A DNA stretch of 64,000 nt from Rugalucina vietnamica (taxonomy: Eukaryota; Mollusca; Bivalvia; Lucinida; Lucinidae). Where the stretch lies: the NCBI GenBank assembly GCA_964017185.1, contig OZ024879.1, forward strand, positions 39,520,383 through 39,584,382, given 5' to 3'. The translations under genes and the position numbers were made by a program. The notes under the pieces are model-generated. The model made no database searches and was not told the origin of the DNA. It worked only from the letters and a program-made list of their open reading frames with translations. Of the stretch, positions 1 through 12,429 are shown piece by piece. Position 1 is the stretch's first letter; the number at the start of each line of letters is the position of its first letter.

Positions 1-81
1 AAAACCTCGACAAACCCAAAGAAAAGTAACCCATGGTATAACGACGACTGTAAAGAAGCAATCAAACAACGGAAAGACACT

Positions 82-1503
82 TTGTCGAAGTTCTGCAAGT
101 TCCCAACGCATGAAAATTTAAATAATTATAGGAATTCTAGAGCAAAAGCCCGTCGGACTATAAAGTCTGCAAAACGCAAATCATGGAGAACATACGTATC
201 GAATTTGAATTATAAAACACCCACTAAAAAAGTTTGGGACATGGTTAGGAAAATATCCGGTAAATCTAAATCTGCTTCTTATCACCATCTTAATTACAAT
301 TTCAACAATGCGAACGAAACAGCTTCCACAAAACAAGATATAGCAGATACTTTGGCATCACAATTTTGTTCAAATTCCTCAACCAGTCATTATTCGGAGG
401 AATTTCAAAAATATAAGAAAGAACAAGAAAAGACTAAGTTAAACTTTAAGTCCTCAAATAATGAAGAATATAATACTCCTTTTAATTTGGATGAACTAAA
501 AGACGCCATCAGTAAAGCCCATGATACAGCAACAGGTCCCGATGAAGTTCACTATCAAATGTTAAAACATCTTCCACCAAAATCACTTCATGCTCTCTTA
601 GATATATTTAATGATATGTGGGAAACTGGAAAGTTTCCCGAAAGTTGGGAACTAGCCACTATAATACCAATTCCTAAACCTGGAAAAGACCATGCAGAAC
701 CTAACAGCTATAGACCGATAGCACTTACAAGTTGTCTTTGCAAAACTTTAGAGAGAATGATAAATGCAAGACTTGTTTGGTACTTAGAAAGTAATAACCT
801 AATATCTCCTGTTCAGTCGGGCTTCCGTTCTGAACGAAGTACCAACGCATTTTGGTAAGACTGGAAACCTTTATTCGTGATGCCTTTGTTGCAAAGGAGC
901 ATGTTGTTGCTGTGTTTTTCGACTTGGAAAAAGCTTATGATACCACCTGGAGACATGGTATTATGCGAGATCTACATGATCTCGGAATACGAGGCAGATT
1001 AGCTACATTTATCGAAAATTTCCTTGCGGATCGTTGGATCCAGGTTCGTGTTGGATCGACTTTATCCGAAAAGTTCGACCAAGCACAGGGTGTCCCACAA
1101 GGGAGCATCTTGTCTACAACATTGTTCAATATTAAGATAAATAGCATAATGGATTGCTTGGATCCTAAAACAGATGGATCATTATATGTAGATGATTTCT
1201 GTATGTGTTACAGGTCAAAAAGTATGAGAACTATCGAAAGGCACTTACAGCAGTGCATTAACAGAATTGAAAACTGGGCCTCACATAATGGTTTCAAATT
1301 TTCCAAGTCGAAAACTCAATGTGTACATTTCTGTCAACTACGGAAAGTACACAATGATCCCGAACTTTATTTATATGGTTCTCTTATTCCAGTAGTTGAA
1401 GATTTTAAATTTCTTGGAGTTCTTTTTGATCGTAAACTTTCTTTCATTCCACATATCAAGTACTTAAAAGCCAAATGCCTGAAAGCATTGAACTTACTGA
1501 AAA
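82..1503 (+). pseudogene. reverse transcriptase domain of ORF2, copy 1, frameshifted
   Basis: RNA-directed DNA polymerase, which would copy element RNA onto nicked chromosomal DNA. Visible in order: a linker with WDMVRKISGKSKS, the RT N-terminal block (TATGPDEVHYQMLKHLP; IIPIPKPGKDHAEPNSYRPI), motif A FFDLEKAYDTTW, motif B GVPQGS, catalytic motif C YVDDF near 1187-1201, then the KTQCVHF and GVLFDRKLSF blocks. Compared with copies 3 and 4, one base is missing at the ACGCATTTTGG site near 845-857, which shifts the frame and splits RT. The frame is open upstream of 82 without an ATG, because the gene starts outside the window. It ends at a family P insertion. Confidence 0.88.
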
Positions 1504-1754
1504 GGCACAAGTAGGCAAAGATCAGGAAAAGGCGCAATCAGAAAAAGATTCCCACTCCAAAAACCGAGGCGGGAAAAAACCAAACCAACAATCAGGTACT
1601 TATACCATGAAACACACCGCAAGCCGAATGAGCAGCTATTTTCCCAATAGGTGGCCACTCAGTTACCTTAACTTAACTAAAAATATGAAAACATACATAA
1701 GGCGCCAACAGCACAAAAAATTTTTTCAAACACCAAGACATAAAACGAAAAGAA
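1504..1754 (-). mobile_element. family P retroelement 3' end, inserted in copy 1
   Basis: A 5'-truncated copy of family P in antisense orientation. It starts at the 3' terminus (plus-strand GGCACAAGTAGGCAAAG) and reads into ATTCCCACTCCAAAAACCG, the block shared by nine copies in this window. It sits between CTTACTGAAA and GTATTATCACACA, which are adjacent in copies 3 and 4, so insertion into RT is certain. Just to the right, at about 1769, the host element jumps from TATTATCACACA to GTACAGCTTTACG, losing about 0.3 kb. No clear target-site duplication is visible. Confidence 0.85.
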
Positions 1755-1779
1755 GTATTATCACACACATGTCGTACAG

Positions 1780-2817
1780 CTTTACGAAAGTAAACCAAAG
1801 GCTATCCGGTCCTTTGGTTTACGGGTTGCACCACTTTTAGAATCAGCAAACATCCAAAAAGATAAAATAGAAGAACATTTTGTTTCCGAAATACCATCAT
1901 GGTGCATAAGAAAACCAGAAGTTAATTTGACTCTACATACAGGGAAAAAATCCGACTCAAATCCACACCTTCTAAAAGAAAGTTTTCATCAATTACAATC
2001 TCAATTTATCGACTATCAATGTATTTATACTGATGGTTCAAAAGATGAAAACAAAGTTGGTTGTGCTACTTTTACAAACGGCAATTGTAAAACATTACGT
2101 TTACCTGATGGCTTTTCAATTTTCACAGCGGAAGCTAAAGCTATAGACTTAGCTTTAGACTTCATAAATGAAAGTAACTTAAAGGACAAATTTATTATTT
2201 TTTCTGACTCTATGCCAGTTCTACAGGCCTTAAACCATACATCATCCAAAAACCCTCAAATACAAAAACTATTAATAAAACATCATACCATCTCGGAATT
2301 GAAAACAATTATCTATTGCTGGGTTCCCAGTCATATAGGTATATATGGAAATGAGAAAGTTGATAAGAACGCTAAAGAATCGTTAAATCTAGAAGAAACC
2401 GTTTTTAAAATTCCTTATGTCAATTTTAAACCTTTTATTAACGAGTACATCTCTGACAAATGGCAAACAATCTGGAACAGAGCGAAGTTTGATAAATTGA
2501 GGGAAGTCGAACCGATCGTTAAACGACCAAAAGCAATTCATAAACTTTCGAGACGAGAAGAAATCGTTCTTGCTCGTCTCCGAATTGGTCATACAAGAAT
2601 AACACATTCCCACTTATTAAAGCGAGAAGATGAACCTAAATGCATTGGCTGTGATACACCATTCACAGTTAAACACTTTCTTTTAGAATGCACTGACTTT
2701 GCAGCAGAGCGAATTTCTTGTTTTCAAGCTAATAACTTGAAAGAATTGTTCAAAGATGTACCCGTTGGAAAGATTTTATCATTTCTTAGACAAGTAAATC
2801 TGTTTTATAAAATATAA
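1780..2817 (+). pseudogene. RNase H and CCHC tail of ORF2, copy 1
   Basis: Ribonuclease H domain, which would remove the RNA strand after reverse transcription, followed by a C-terminal zinc-knuckle-like region. Acidic and helical motifs are present: YTDGSKDENKVGCATF, FTAEAKAIDLAL, FIIFSDSMPVLQAL and the WVPSHIGIYGNEKVDKNAKE block. The tail holds CIGCDTPFTVKHFLLEC (C-x2-C-x7-H-x4-C). The frame is open from 1927 to 2817, but is reached from RT only by a frame change in the segment just upstream (TACAGCTTTACGAAAGTAAACC). Copies 3 and 4 share that change. Without its RT this piece is not autonomous. Confidence 0.85.
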
Positions 2818-2985
2818 TTTTTAAATCACCAATCTTATTATTTCATATATCGTTTCTTTACAACGACATTTATATCTTACTTAGTGTTACTTTTTAATAC
2901 GAGTTCAATATATTTTAACGTTTTACCTTGTTAGACGCTAATGACCCATCAGGGTTGATGCGTCGTTAAACAACAAACAAACAAA

Positions 2986-3640
2986 TTTTATGACTGTTCT
3001 CTTCAGAGTCAAAATAAGTACTCGTGCATCCTACGCTCCTCCCTTATATACCCTACTACCCACAGAGTACACTGTCGGCAAAACAATGCACGTGATGCAG
3101 ACAGCAAACAATGAAGGATCGCAACCGACATTCCAATGCACGCAAACATTGCCGCAATTACGAAAACAAAGAAAATCAACTAGGCGGTCACCTTAAAACA
3201 CTGCATACACCTAATAAATAAACGAAAATAACAAACATTATACATAATGCGATAGAAAAAGTACATAGAAAATGACTATGAATGATCTGAAATTTAGGTG
3301 ATCTTTATATTTTATTTGATGAAATAATGCGTGATTACAGATACAATGGAATTTCGAGTTTGACAGTTCTGAAATGTCAGCCGACTGACTGTTTACATTG
3401 CCCTTGACAACGCTAGCTCACGTCACAAAAAAGAACACAAAAAGTGACGTCACGAGATTGCTAACAAACATGGCGGAATAAAATGAAAGCTGATTCTTCG
3501 ATATTGGGAAGTTAATGGAAGTTGAGATTGAAAAGATATTCAAGTGGACGTCACTTTGGCGCATGAAACTGAGCATAAAAGGACAGAGGTATGTGTTTTC
3601 TCGAAAGACAAAGACTTGTTAGAAAACAATCAATTAGAAA
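2986..3640. other. non-coding gap after copy 1
   Basis: No gene or recognised repeat seen. There is one perfect CRE/ATF-type palindrome (TGACGTCA, near 3445) in a stretch that also holds AACAAACATGGCGG, but no supporting promoter or reading frame. Confidence 0.4.
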
Positions 3641-5200
3641 TTATGATTATTGGAAACAAATCATTTAAATCCGTCTCCTAGATTGCTTGGTGTACAGTTA
3701 GATGAGGGTCTGACATTCTCAAAGCATCTTGATAACTTGAAACTAAAGGCAGAAAAAACCTTGTCAGTCTTAAGACGAGTAAGCGTCACAGAAAAAATAA
3801 GTACTAAATCACAGCTCCAGGTATAGAAGGCATTAGTATTTCCCCAAATTGAATTTGCGGCTCCAGTCTGGCAGAATTGTCCTTCAGTAGACACCCTTAA
3901 TAAGATTCAAAGAAAGGGATTGTCACTGTGTTTAGGAATCCCTGGTAGAGCAGCCCTGAATTCCTTAGAGGTGGAGGCACCAGTCTCTTCCGTTGGAGCT
4001 GCGAAGAGAAGAGTTGTCTATCAGAGAGGGAGGTAAGATAATGTTAAAAGACAATAGTCAGACACTAAACAGATGTGGAATGACTGGAGATATGACTTTA
4101 TGGGTAAGAAGAGACATGTGTCCCCTTTGTGAGTAATTGACTCACAACTACAGGACATGGAGACACATACAGATATAAGCATTATTAATGTTGAACCAGA
4201 TTTCTCATTCTTAGAGGACTTATGACCTAGTAAGTCCAAGCCTGAGTACTGGAACAGGCTCGGCTCCTCAAAATCCAGAAATTCAATCTCTGGTGGAGAT
4301 GTCTACAGATGGGTCATGTATAGGAAACCCTGGGCCCTGTGGGTCAGGAGCTTGTATATTTGTACCAAATGAGACGGAGCCTGTCATGTTGAGAGGACCT
4401 GTTACTAACAGAGGCTCAATATTGCTTGATGAATTAATAGCTATTCTTATGGCCTTAGAATTTGCTCAGGGTGAACACAAGAAAAGACATATACATGGTA
4501 TTACAATATTTTCAGACAGTCAATCAGCCGAGGGAAATTTGGCCTTAGGACGGGCAGCTACAGCCTATAAAAATGCTGTAGAAGATAATAAATCTTTATT
4601 TCTGATTTGGAGAGATCAGTACTTGAAAGCAGTATCCAGTGGACACCGGGGCATGCCAATATCCGGGGAAATTGTATTGCAGATGATTAAGCAAAAGAGG
4701 CTGCAGAGGAAGCAAAATCTTTCCCAGAAGAAAGTCAGATTCTTACTGAAGCTATTTTGCCAGAGTATCATGTTGAATGAAATGGTAGAGGTCTTGGGAT
4801 GCTTCAGATACGCGCAGGCATTTTTATGAATACAAGCCAAAGGTCTCTTTGAAAAGCCCAACACATATGTTTATGCCTTTCATATAAGAAAAAAAGGTTA
4901 TTTCACATCTTAGATTAGGGTATACTCTAAATGACTATAGACATAAGATAGGTCTGGAAGAATCTCCGAACTGCACATGCGGTGGGATCGAGACTGTAGT
5001 CCATTTTATTTGTGGTTGAAGAATACAAAGAGGAAAGACAGAAAATACTAACTCAGATGTTCTATCTTACTGGAGCACAAGTTATTAGTGCAGAAATCTT
5101 CCTCAGCTTGAAGGAAAAAATATTCAAAGAGCACAGAGAATCACTCCTAATGTTGCTTAGTGAGTACATCACAAGCACAAAGAGGTTTCTCAAAATTAGT
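3640..5200 (+). pseudogene. decayed retroelement: RT 3' end, RNase H and CCHC tail of a second lineage
   Basis: Three conserved blocks survive in order but in shifting frames. The post-RT block reads LGVQLDEGLTFSKHLDNLK and then PQIEFAAPVWQNCPS near 3685-3880. An RNase H core lies at 4293-4600 with STDGSCIGNPGPCGSGACIF, LLDELIAILMALEFA and ITIFSDSQSA. A tail near 4905-5010 translates as LGYTLNDYRHKIGL and then CTCGGIETVVHFIC, a zinc-knuckle pattern. This is not the I/Nimb-like family above: its RNase H has the GSxGNPGP form. Stops and frame changes mark it as old. The exact clade is unknown. Confidence 0.75.
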
Positions 5201-5220
5201 GCTTCTCACATATTCCCCTG

Positions 5221-5255
5221 CCCCCCCCCCCCGTCAATGACCCCCCCCCCCCCCC
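5221..5255. repeat. poly-C tracts
   Basis: C12 at 5221-5232 and C15 at 5241-5255, separated by GTCAATGA. Low-complexity sequence where read length errors are likely. A short (TG)n run follows near 5315. Confidence 0.9.
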
Positions 5256-5259
5256 GCCG

Positions 5260-7080
5260 ACCATGACTCCCCCCCTTCGTTCCATGTGCTGTATTAAACT
5301 GAATCTTACTTTGTGTATGTGTGTGTGTGTGGTTAGATTTATACTTAATTCATTACAGCTCCTACACATTAATCATAACTGTTTAGTATTATATTTTTGA
5401 ACTATCACTGTTGATAAAGGAGCACCAGCCGCTGTGGGGTAATTTATCATTGGGTGAAATAATCTCATTTTGGTTTATAGCCAAATCTTTCGTTGTCATG
5501 GTGGGTGTTTTTTGTGGGTTCCTGTGAATTTTTTTGCTTGACTGACTTTAGAAATGCTGTTTTAGGCATGTCTGAGTATTTCAATAATTGATAATATAAG
5601 TAGGTGCTGTCATTCAAAATGAATTAAAGATTTTAGCTTCCATCAACATTAAACATCAGTCTCATGGTCATGCATTTATCATTGTTATTAAAAATATGAG
5701 TAAATAAAAAAATAACAAAAGAAAAATGAAACCTGTATCTTCCATCAGTCATCACACATTTTCATTTTAAGGTTTTCATAGTTATTGTTTGTGTGCTTGA
5801 ATACATTGTATGTATGGCAAAGATCAAAAATGTATTAAAAGTCTAGTCAAAAGGTTTTTCACATATTTTTTATATGAGCATGCTATAAGCATTGCTCTGT
5901 GATACAGAGCAAATATTGTGATATTCATCTCCTTGTTTGTTGTTTTCTGCATTCTTACTTTAAATCAATTGTGATAAAGACTTCTTACTTGGGACTGAAC
6001 ATCTTAAGGTACATTAGTCTGAGTCAACACCAGTGTTCAGTGTTTATACAAGGAGCATTCGGAATGGAACTGAGATGCAAATGGGTGTCTTAGTTTGTAG
6101 GCTGATACAATTACAAGTGGTAACTGTGGATTGTTTGACAATTTCAGATAAAAGGGGCTCTGGTCAAATCACGTTTGAAGAGTGGCATTGATTCGAAAAT
6201 ATAGACTTTACTTCTATCTCAACAAGACATTAGCGAAACACAGTTATACGTAGAGAACATACAGAGTCACTTCACCGAGAGAACACTACGGCCAATTAGG
6301 GCTTAGCTACAACCAATCAACCAACCTGCAAGAGAAAATAAATAAAAAGGACTTATGCATGCTAACTGAAAGGTAACATTGTTAGTTTTCAAAACAACAG
6401 CCGTCATTAAATTACAATCATGTACATTGCAGTATTGATTGTCAAATAAGGAATGTGTGGCAATGAGAGTCGATACGATAGGCACCTAAGCTCGGACATC
6501 GGGACATTACAATATTTATTGGTCACCATTCTAAAATTATATGCATTGTGCCAGTTCCAGGTCATTATTTACTTTTCACTAAAACATTGAGATGCCAAGG
6601 CGCACTCAATAATGAGTGGTAGGAACAATATGTAGGTACATGTAACCCATCACAAACATGATAATCAATTCTGTTATCTTCAACCTTGCATTAATCTATA
6701 ACAGAAAGAAATAGTAATATCCCAACAATTTTCAATTAATACCACTTGACGAAGACGCAATCCCATATCAATACTGCACTTGTTGAGTATTGTGGTGAGA
6801 TCTGGTCCAAATGGCTATATTTTGATTAAATAAATACAGAAAGTTGTGCATTTAAGGCTGGAACTTGTATGTATATACATGTCTCAGAAGAAAATAATAA
6901 TAATTATATCAGTTGCCTTTACAGGAATTTCGGGCATGCGCATATATCAGCAAGTATGCATGTAGGTGTGCAAGCGCAAAATTAGCAACATGGGCTTTAG
7001 TATATGTTTTAAGTACAGATGTGAAGAAAAGCACATAGAGATGATTGGCGGCAACAAAATGCCATGATTGATATACAACA
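5260..7080. other. AT-rich stretch without recognised features
   Basis: Both strands examined. The only frames are short, of random composition and without splice context. No repeat shared with the rest of the window was noticed. Confidence 0.4.
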
Positions 7081-7113
7081 AAACCAATAATGAATAAAAA
7101 TAAAACTGAGATA

Positions 7114-7251
7114 CGTTGAGAGCTGTGAACATATTATTGAGAAAGGGGTTGGGCCATCCGCGGTTTTGAAGTTGCCCAAAACACACGTTAAGAGCTGTGA
7201 ACATATTGAGAAAGGGTAACCATACCGCGGTTTTGAAGTTGCCCAAAACAC
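7114..7251. repeat. 72-bp tandem duplication
   Basis: Two adjacent units, 7114-7185 and 7186-7251. Both contain AGAGCTGTGAACATATT and CCGCGGTTTTGAAGTTGCCC. The second unit lacks a few bases after GAGAAAGGG. The duplication explains the long overlapping minus-strand frames here, which I do not call genes. Confidence 0.85.
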
Positions 7252-7510
7252 TAAAGACGCGGTCAAATGTGACAATAGTTGTGTACTGGTAATGGGACAC
7301 ACCGCGGTTTCGGCTACTTAAGCATCGTTAGTTACCCTTTAGGTTTGACAAAGCCAAAGGGAATTACTGTTATTTTGCAACTATTTTGAGTTTGCAGCTT
7401 TGGCCCAACACAGCTAAAACATTTGTCCCCATGTCTATTAGATTTTCACTAATATCATCACCGCCTCGATCTAATAGTTTTGCGAAGTTGATGGCTGCTT
7501 TGATGATATT

Positions 7511-7822
7511 GTTACGACCTAGCCTGGCAGCGGAGAACACTCTGTTTGGAATCCCACCGCTGCCACCACTTTTTATGTTACGACCTAGCCTGGCAGCGGA
7601 GAACTTCTCTGTTTGGAATCCCACCGCTGCCACCACTTTTTATGTTACGACCTAGCCTGGCAGCGGAGAACTTCTCTGTTTGGAATCCCACCGCTGCCAC
7701 CACTTTTTATGTTACGACCTAGCCTTGCAGCGGAGAACTTCTCTTATATTAGCATCCCACCGCTGCCACCACTTTTTATGTTACGACCTAGCCTGGCAGC
7801 AGTGAACTTCTCTTCTCTTCCG
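7511..7822. repeat. 66-69 bp minisatellite, each unit a potential hairpin
   Basis: Units at 7511-7576, 7577-7643, 7644-7710 and 7711-7779, plus a partial unit from 7780. Each begins GTTACGACCTAGCCTGGCAG. Every full unit carries the 9-mer TGGCAGCGG near its start and its exact reverse complement CCGCTGCCA about 25 bases later, so each unit can fold into a stem-loop. Units 2 and 3 are almost identical, which implies recent expansion. The open frames across it on both strands are repeat artefacts. Confidence 0.92.
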
Positions 7823-8069
7823 TAAATATCGGCAAGCTCGGGCTCAGGCTGACACTACAGCGAGAGGTCGGGCTGCCAACACGATGCTCAAGACTTGCAG
7901 TCTAGGCCTCGTTTGTAGGATCTTTGTGGTCTTCAGAAACGGAATATAACTTTAAAATCTAAGCTTAATGGGAATGAAATGAGACTAAAGACATGGCTTG
8001 GTGAAACAAATTGTGCATCTTTAATGATAAAATAAACTTTCAAATATGTAACAAATGATGTTTCATTCC

Positions 8070-8228
8070 GCCTATTGGGAAAATAGCTGCTCATTCGGCT
8101 TACGAAGTGTTTTCGTGGTGTAGGTACCTGATTGTTAGTTTGGTTTTTTCCCACCTTGGTTTTTGGAGTGGGAGTCTTTTTCTGATTGCGCCTTTTCCTG
8201 ATCTTTGCCTACTTGTACTTTTTTTTTC
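8070..8228 (+). mobile_element. family P 3' end, short copy
   Basis: Starts abruptly at CGCCTATTGGGAAAATAGCTG and ends GCCTACTTGTAC followed by T-rich sequence, the same 3' terminus as the other P copies. It is 5'-truncated to about 160 bp. The orientation is such that P would be transcribed left to right. Confidence 0.85.
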
Positions 8229-8229
8229 T

Positions 8230-9760
8230 ATATGACCAATGTAATGAAATATTTAATTTACACGAACGGATGTTGGCACGAAAAATGACAAAACAACCAC
8301 TTACATGCTATCAGTGATCAATCAAATGAAAATGGCTTTTATCTATGAAAAACAGTGATGTTTAATCTATTTAAGATGAAAAATGTGCTGAATACTTGAT
8401 AAATAACTATTTATGACACTTTAAGAAAAGCCTTAACTTGTTATAAATTTTACACTTAGTTTTGGTAAGATAACTTTTGTGAAAAGCTTTACTTGTATTT
8501 TAGGAATATAAATAAAAATCAAATTTGACTTGCAAAAGCAGAATTTGGTAATTCTGGGTCCTAGACTAAATTATTATAATGAAGAAAGAATTTATTTAAT
8601 TAATTTCTATGCAATTTTGATCGAAATATAGCGAAAATAAGCCAAAATAAAAATCAGAAAACTGAGACAACGAAACGCACGTCTGTTCTCAACGAAAGAA
8701 AAATCTGAAGACCCTGGGAAAACTTATGCACTCGCTTTTATATCCCCAGATTCCCGTATCCCCGACCCCTGAGTAAAATCGCCTGGGATCCCAGATCCCG
8801 GGCCAAAACACTCAGGGATTCCCAGCACCCACGACAAAATCCGCTGGGGTCACCTGATCCCGGCCTAGAAAACCCTGGGAAGATGCCGCACATTTGACTT
8901 TGTCGATGCCCGCCATCTTGGATTTTGCCGAAAAATAAATACATACACTTGACTTTATGCAGAAAATTAAAGGTCTTCCTGAATGAAGTTTACTATAAAA
9001 ATGACACCAAAATGATCCCGAATAATTTATCTAAATGACTGATATGGTGAGAAAACTTGATTCTGTACCGATTAAGTAAAACTGGCTGCTACAAAATTGA
9101 CAAAGTAGAAATGACTGTGGACAGTTTTGATTGATACGCCTGATCGATTACACAAATCAATACCCAAAATGCACCACTGACACAGCAACAAAATGGAAGT
9201 AAAATGACATGTGAGGCTTTTGATCTGCCCAATTTTGGATAAATAAACAAGTCAGACACGCAAATTATGGATTAAAATACTGCAAAACAGCGGGTAAAAA
9301 CTTTGTCTACAAAAATGCCGAGTGTCATTTATGCAAACCAAGCACAAACCCAATTTTGAGCCATGCACATGAAAAATGAACGATCAGGTGATTTGTAAAC
9401 AATCAAAACATACAGCCTGGAAGTTGGGTCACATCAATATTGATCTAATAGGGTATGGACTGATTCACTCTGATTTGTAGAAAGATATGGACAGTTACCA
9501 AGGCGATGAACATCTTGTGATTATCTTCCGTTATACCATCAATAAAGGTACATCCTCGGCCAAAGCCTCATATATATTTAATGGACCGGTTCCTTCTTTT
9601 CATGTTAAACCTTATATTAATGTTCTTAAAGATTGAGTCAGTCTTCCGTTTCTTATTCGGTGGCTCCATGGCGTCAGTGCACACAATGATGTTATTCCTA
9701 TTATTGTAATGCCAATGATACGAACGTTAAATTATTTTTGTATCCTGTTGGGCCTAAAGA
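8230..9760. other. unassigned AT-rich region with a GC-rich island
   Basis: No gene recognised. A GC-rich block at about 8745-8885 holds imperfect repeats around TCCCAGATCCCGGG and the palindrome CTGGGATCCCAG. The remainder is AT-rich without coding character. Confidence 0.4.
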
Positions 9761-9764
9761 ACTA

Positions 9765-9905
9765 GAATGGCCTCTTGCTCCTCCAGGCAAAGCTTCTACG
9801 CTACTGACTGATCATCTAATATTTTTGTTGTCATGAGATCCTAATTGTGTTTACCTTGCCATAGACTAGAGGCAACGTTCCGACATGAAGACAAACAACA
9901 TGTTT
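9765..9905 (+). repeat. SINE fragments
   Basis: Two short matches to the common SINE of this window: GGCAAAGCTTCTACGCTACTG near 9787 and GGCAACGTTCCGACATGA near 9872. The intervening sequence is diverged or lost. An old copy. Confidence 0.55.
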
Positions 9906-10254
9906 GTCATTTTGAGCCACATTCATTGTTTTAGAATTCTTACCATTATAAATAACGAAAAGATAATGCTGTTGTTGTTGAGATGAGATGTTTCAGCACA
10001 AATCTGCGACGTAAAAATGATAGTTCGTGGGAAAAATGGCCTAACTACTACTGGAATTGATCCGCATTTGGAAAAAGTCCATTACATCGAGGAAAATTTT
10101 TACAAACATCGAACAGACTTTTAATAAGCTCTATAGATTCCTATGCTGCCTTAATTAGCAAATCATTAAAACGAAGTATTTCAGGCCAGAAAGGCGTTTT
10201 TTCTTGTAATTATTCCTGCGTATGAATATTCTTTTTACAATCAACAAAGGTGAA

Positions 10255-11294
10255 CATTTTTATATGTTCATTTCTCTTAAACTTAAAGGATCTCAGGGGC
10301 TCATGTGCTCCCACCCCGGGGCAATATACATGTATATCTCCATAATATTCAAAGGTCTTCTCCTCTGAAACCGCTTGGCCAGTAAAAGCCAAATTTTATG
10401 TGAAGCATCTATAGAATGGGGGAATCAATGTGTATATAAATAATTTAGGTCACATGACCAAGATGGCTGTCATGCCCATATACGGTAAAAACCTTTAAAA
10501 AATTTTCTCCGGAACTGGTGGACCGATTTCAAAGAAACTTGGCATGAAGCATTGATGGCCAAAGTACTACAATGTGTATATAAATCATGACCCTGTGGTG
10601 ACCTTGACCTATTTTACAACAAGGTCAACATAGGTCGCCTATGCTTTTAAATGGGGAAAACTTCAAAAAGGTCATTTGAGGTGAAAATCTTGCAGGAAAT
10701 GGTTAGTAGGACTGAATATTAATGATTCTATAAAAAAGTTGGACCCAAGGGCTTATATGGCCCCACCCCGGGGCAATATACATGTATATTACCATAATAT
10801 ACAAACATCTTCTCCTCTGAATCTGCTTGGCCAATTAAAGCCAAATTTTATATGAAGCATCCTTAGGATGGGGGAAACATTGTGTATATTAATAATTTAG
10901 GTCACATGACCAAGATGGCCGCCATGCCCTTATATGGTAAAAACCCTTCAAAAACCTTCTCTGAAACCAATAGACTGATTTCAAGGAAACTTGGCATGAA
11001 GCATCGATGGCTAAAGTACTCCAATGACCCTGTGATGACCTTGACCAAGTTTATGGCAAGATCAACATGGGTTGCCAATGCATTTGAATGGGGAAAACTG
11101 TTAAAATGTCATTTGAAGGGAAAAGCCAGCGGGGAATTGGCAAACGGACAGAATATTGATTATTCTGAAAAAAGAAAATGGCCATAGGGCTTCATCTGCC
11201 CCTGCACTGGGGTTAAATACCATAATATTCAAGCATGTTTATTGTATAGGCAGCAGATGTCAGGTGAGCGTTTACAGGACCATTGGTCCTCTGG
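10255..11294 (+). mobile_element. hairpin-ended repeat element H1 (two tandem units)
   Basis: Two units of about 450 bp, with landmarks CCTCTGAAACCGCTTGGCC near 10365 and CCTCTGAATCTGCTTGGCC near 10817. Each is followed by GTCACATGACCAAGATGGC and by AGGTCA-rich text (GTGACCTTGACCTATTTTA). The right end is AGGACCATTGGTCCTCTGG, a short palindrome followed by CTGG and then T. The same right end occurs at 33075 and, inverted, at 40885. A palindrome plus CTRR-type end flanked by T is the pattern of Helitron 3' ends. No transposase is present, so this would be a non-autonomous element. Confidence 0.6.
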
Positions 11295-12429
11295 TTTATT
11301 TACTCGACAAAATTTCAGCTGCTCTCCATTGAAGATATTGATCTCTTCTGTTTCTTGATCGACAGTTTCGTTTCAAATAAAACAATTTTCTGAACTAGCA
11401 ACGATTGGTATGATAAGCAAGTTTCCACTTTCTCAAAATATATCAAAGGGGCTTCAGTCGCTATAATTGCAACTCAGTTTAATTGTACAACTTGAGAACA
11501 TTTTAGCTGTCCTCTTCATTGAAGATATGGATCTCTCCTGGTTCTTGATCGCCAGAGTCATATAGCTGTTTAGTTACAAGACTGAAATAAAGCAGCTAGT
11601 GCTTCTTTGTTCAGAACTTCTTGCAGATGGTATGCCGCAAGGTATTAGTCTGCTTGGGAAGCCAATTTTTGTCTCTAGTACATGTAACGATAATTAATAT
11701 TGTTTCTCCGATCCAAAAAAAAATAGGATTTTGTCATGACTTATGCAAGCCGAACAAAACCGCCAGCTATTACAGAGAAGCAAATAAATATTTTCATGTA
11801 AACTATGACGTTAAGAATCATTTTAAGCAAACAGAATATAATAAGAAAGTTATTTTGAGTATAAAACAATTTTTGAGCTAACAGCGATTGTTATGATAAG
11901 TAGGTTTCGACTTTCTCAAATTATAATAACAAAGGTGCCTCAACTCGGTTTAACTGTACGTAGTTTTAACTGGAGGGAATTTCAGCTGCTCTCTTTATTG
12001 AAGATATGGATATATCGATTATTGATATTGTTTTTCCGATCCTAAAACTAGGAACTTTGTCATGAGTTATGAAAGCCAAACAAAATCACCAGCAACATTG
12101 TATAACAGAGAAGAGAATAGTTTCATGTTAACTATGACGTTGAGAATCATTTCATGCAAACAGAATATAATAATAAAGTTATTTTGTGTATAAAACAATT
12201 TTCTGAGCTAACAGCGATTGTTATGATAAATAGGTTTCGACTTTCTCAAATTGTAACAAAGGTGCCTCAGTCGCTATAACTGCAACTCGATTTAACTGGA
12301 AGAAGTTTTAATTGGAGGAAACTTCAGCGGCTCTCTTTATTGAAGATATGGATCTCTCCTGATTCTTGGTCGACAGTTTCGTATAACTGTTAAGTTTGTG
12401 ATTGGAAGAAAGCAGCCAGTATTTCTTTG

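Larger units (their letters stand above)
1..2985 (+). mobile_element. I/Nimb-like non-LTR retrotransposon, copy 1 (left end outside window)
   Basis: The window opens inside ORF2, in the linker between endonuclease and reverse transcriptase. The element runs through RT, RNase H and a CCHC tail to a 3' UTR ending in GTTAAACAACAAACAAACAAA near 2985. The same 3' end (TTAGACGCTAATGACCCATC, then a CAAA-type tail) closes copies 3 and 4. RNase H downstream of RT places it in the I superfamily; Nimb-like is my best guess at clade. The copy is dead: a frameshift near 845, a family P insertion at 1504-1754, and loss of about 0.3 kb of RT 3' sequence beside the insertion. Confidence 0.9.

Noticed and set aside
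3436-3460. CRE-driven promoter of a host gene
   Set aside because: TGACGTCA occurs here, but no gene, TATA box or CpG-rich context follows.
7370-7825. Overlapping 70-89 residue proteins at the minisatellite
   Set aside because: Frames stay open on both strands only because the unit has no stop in those phases.
10882-11187. 101-residue protein in H1
   Set aside because: The same sequence in H2 and H3 is closed by stops in this frame; no codon bias or homology.
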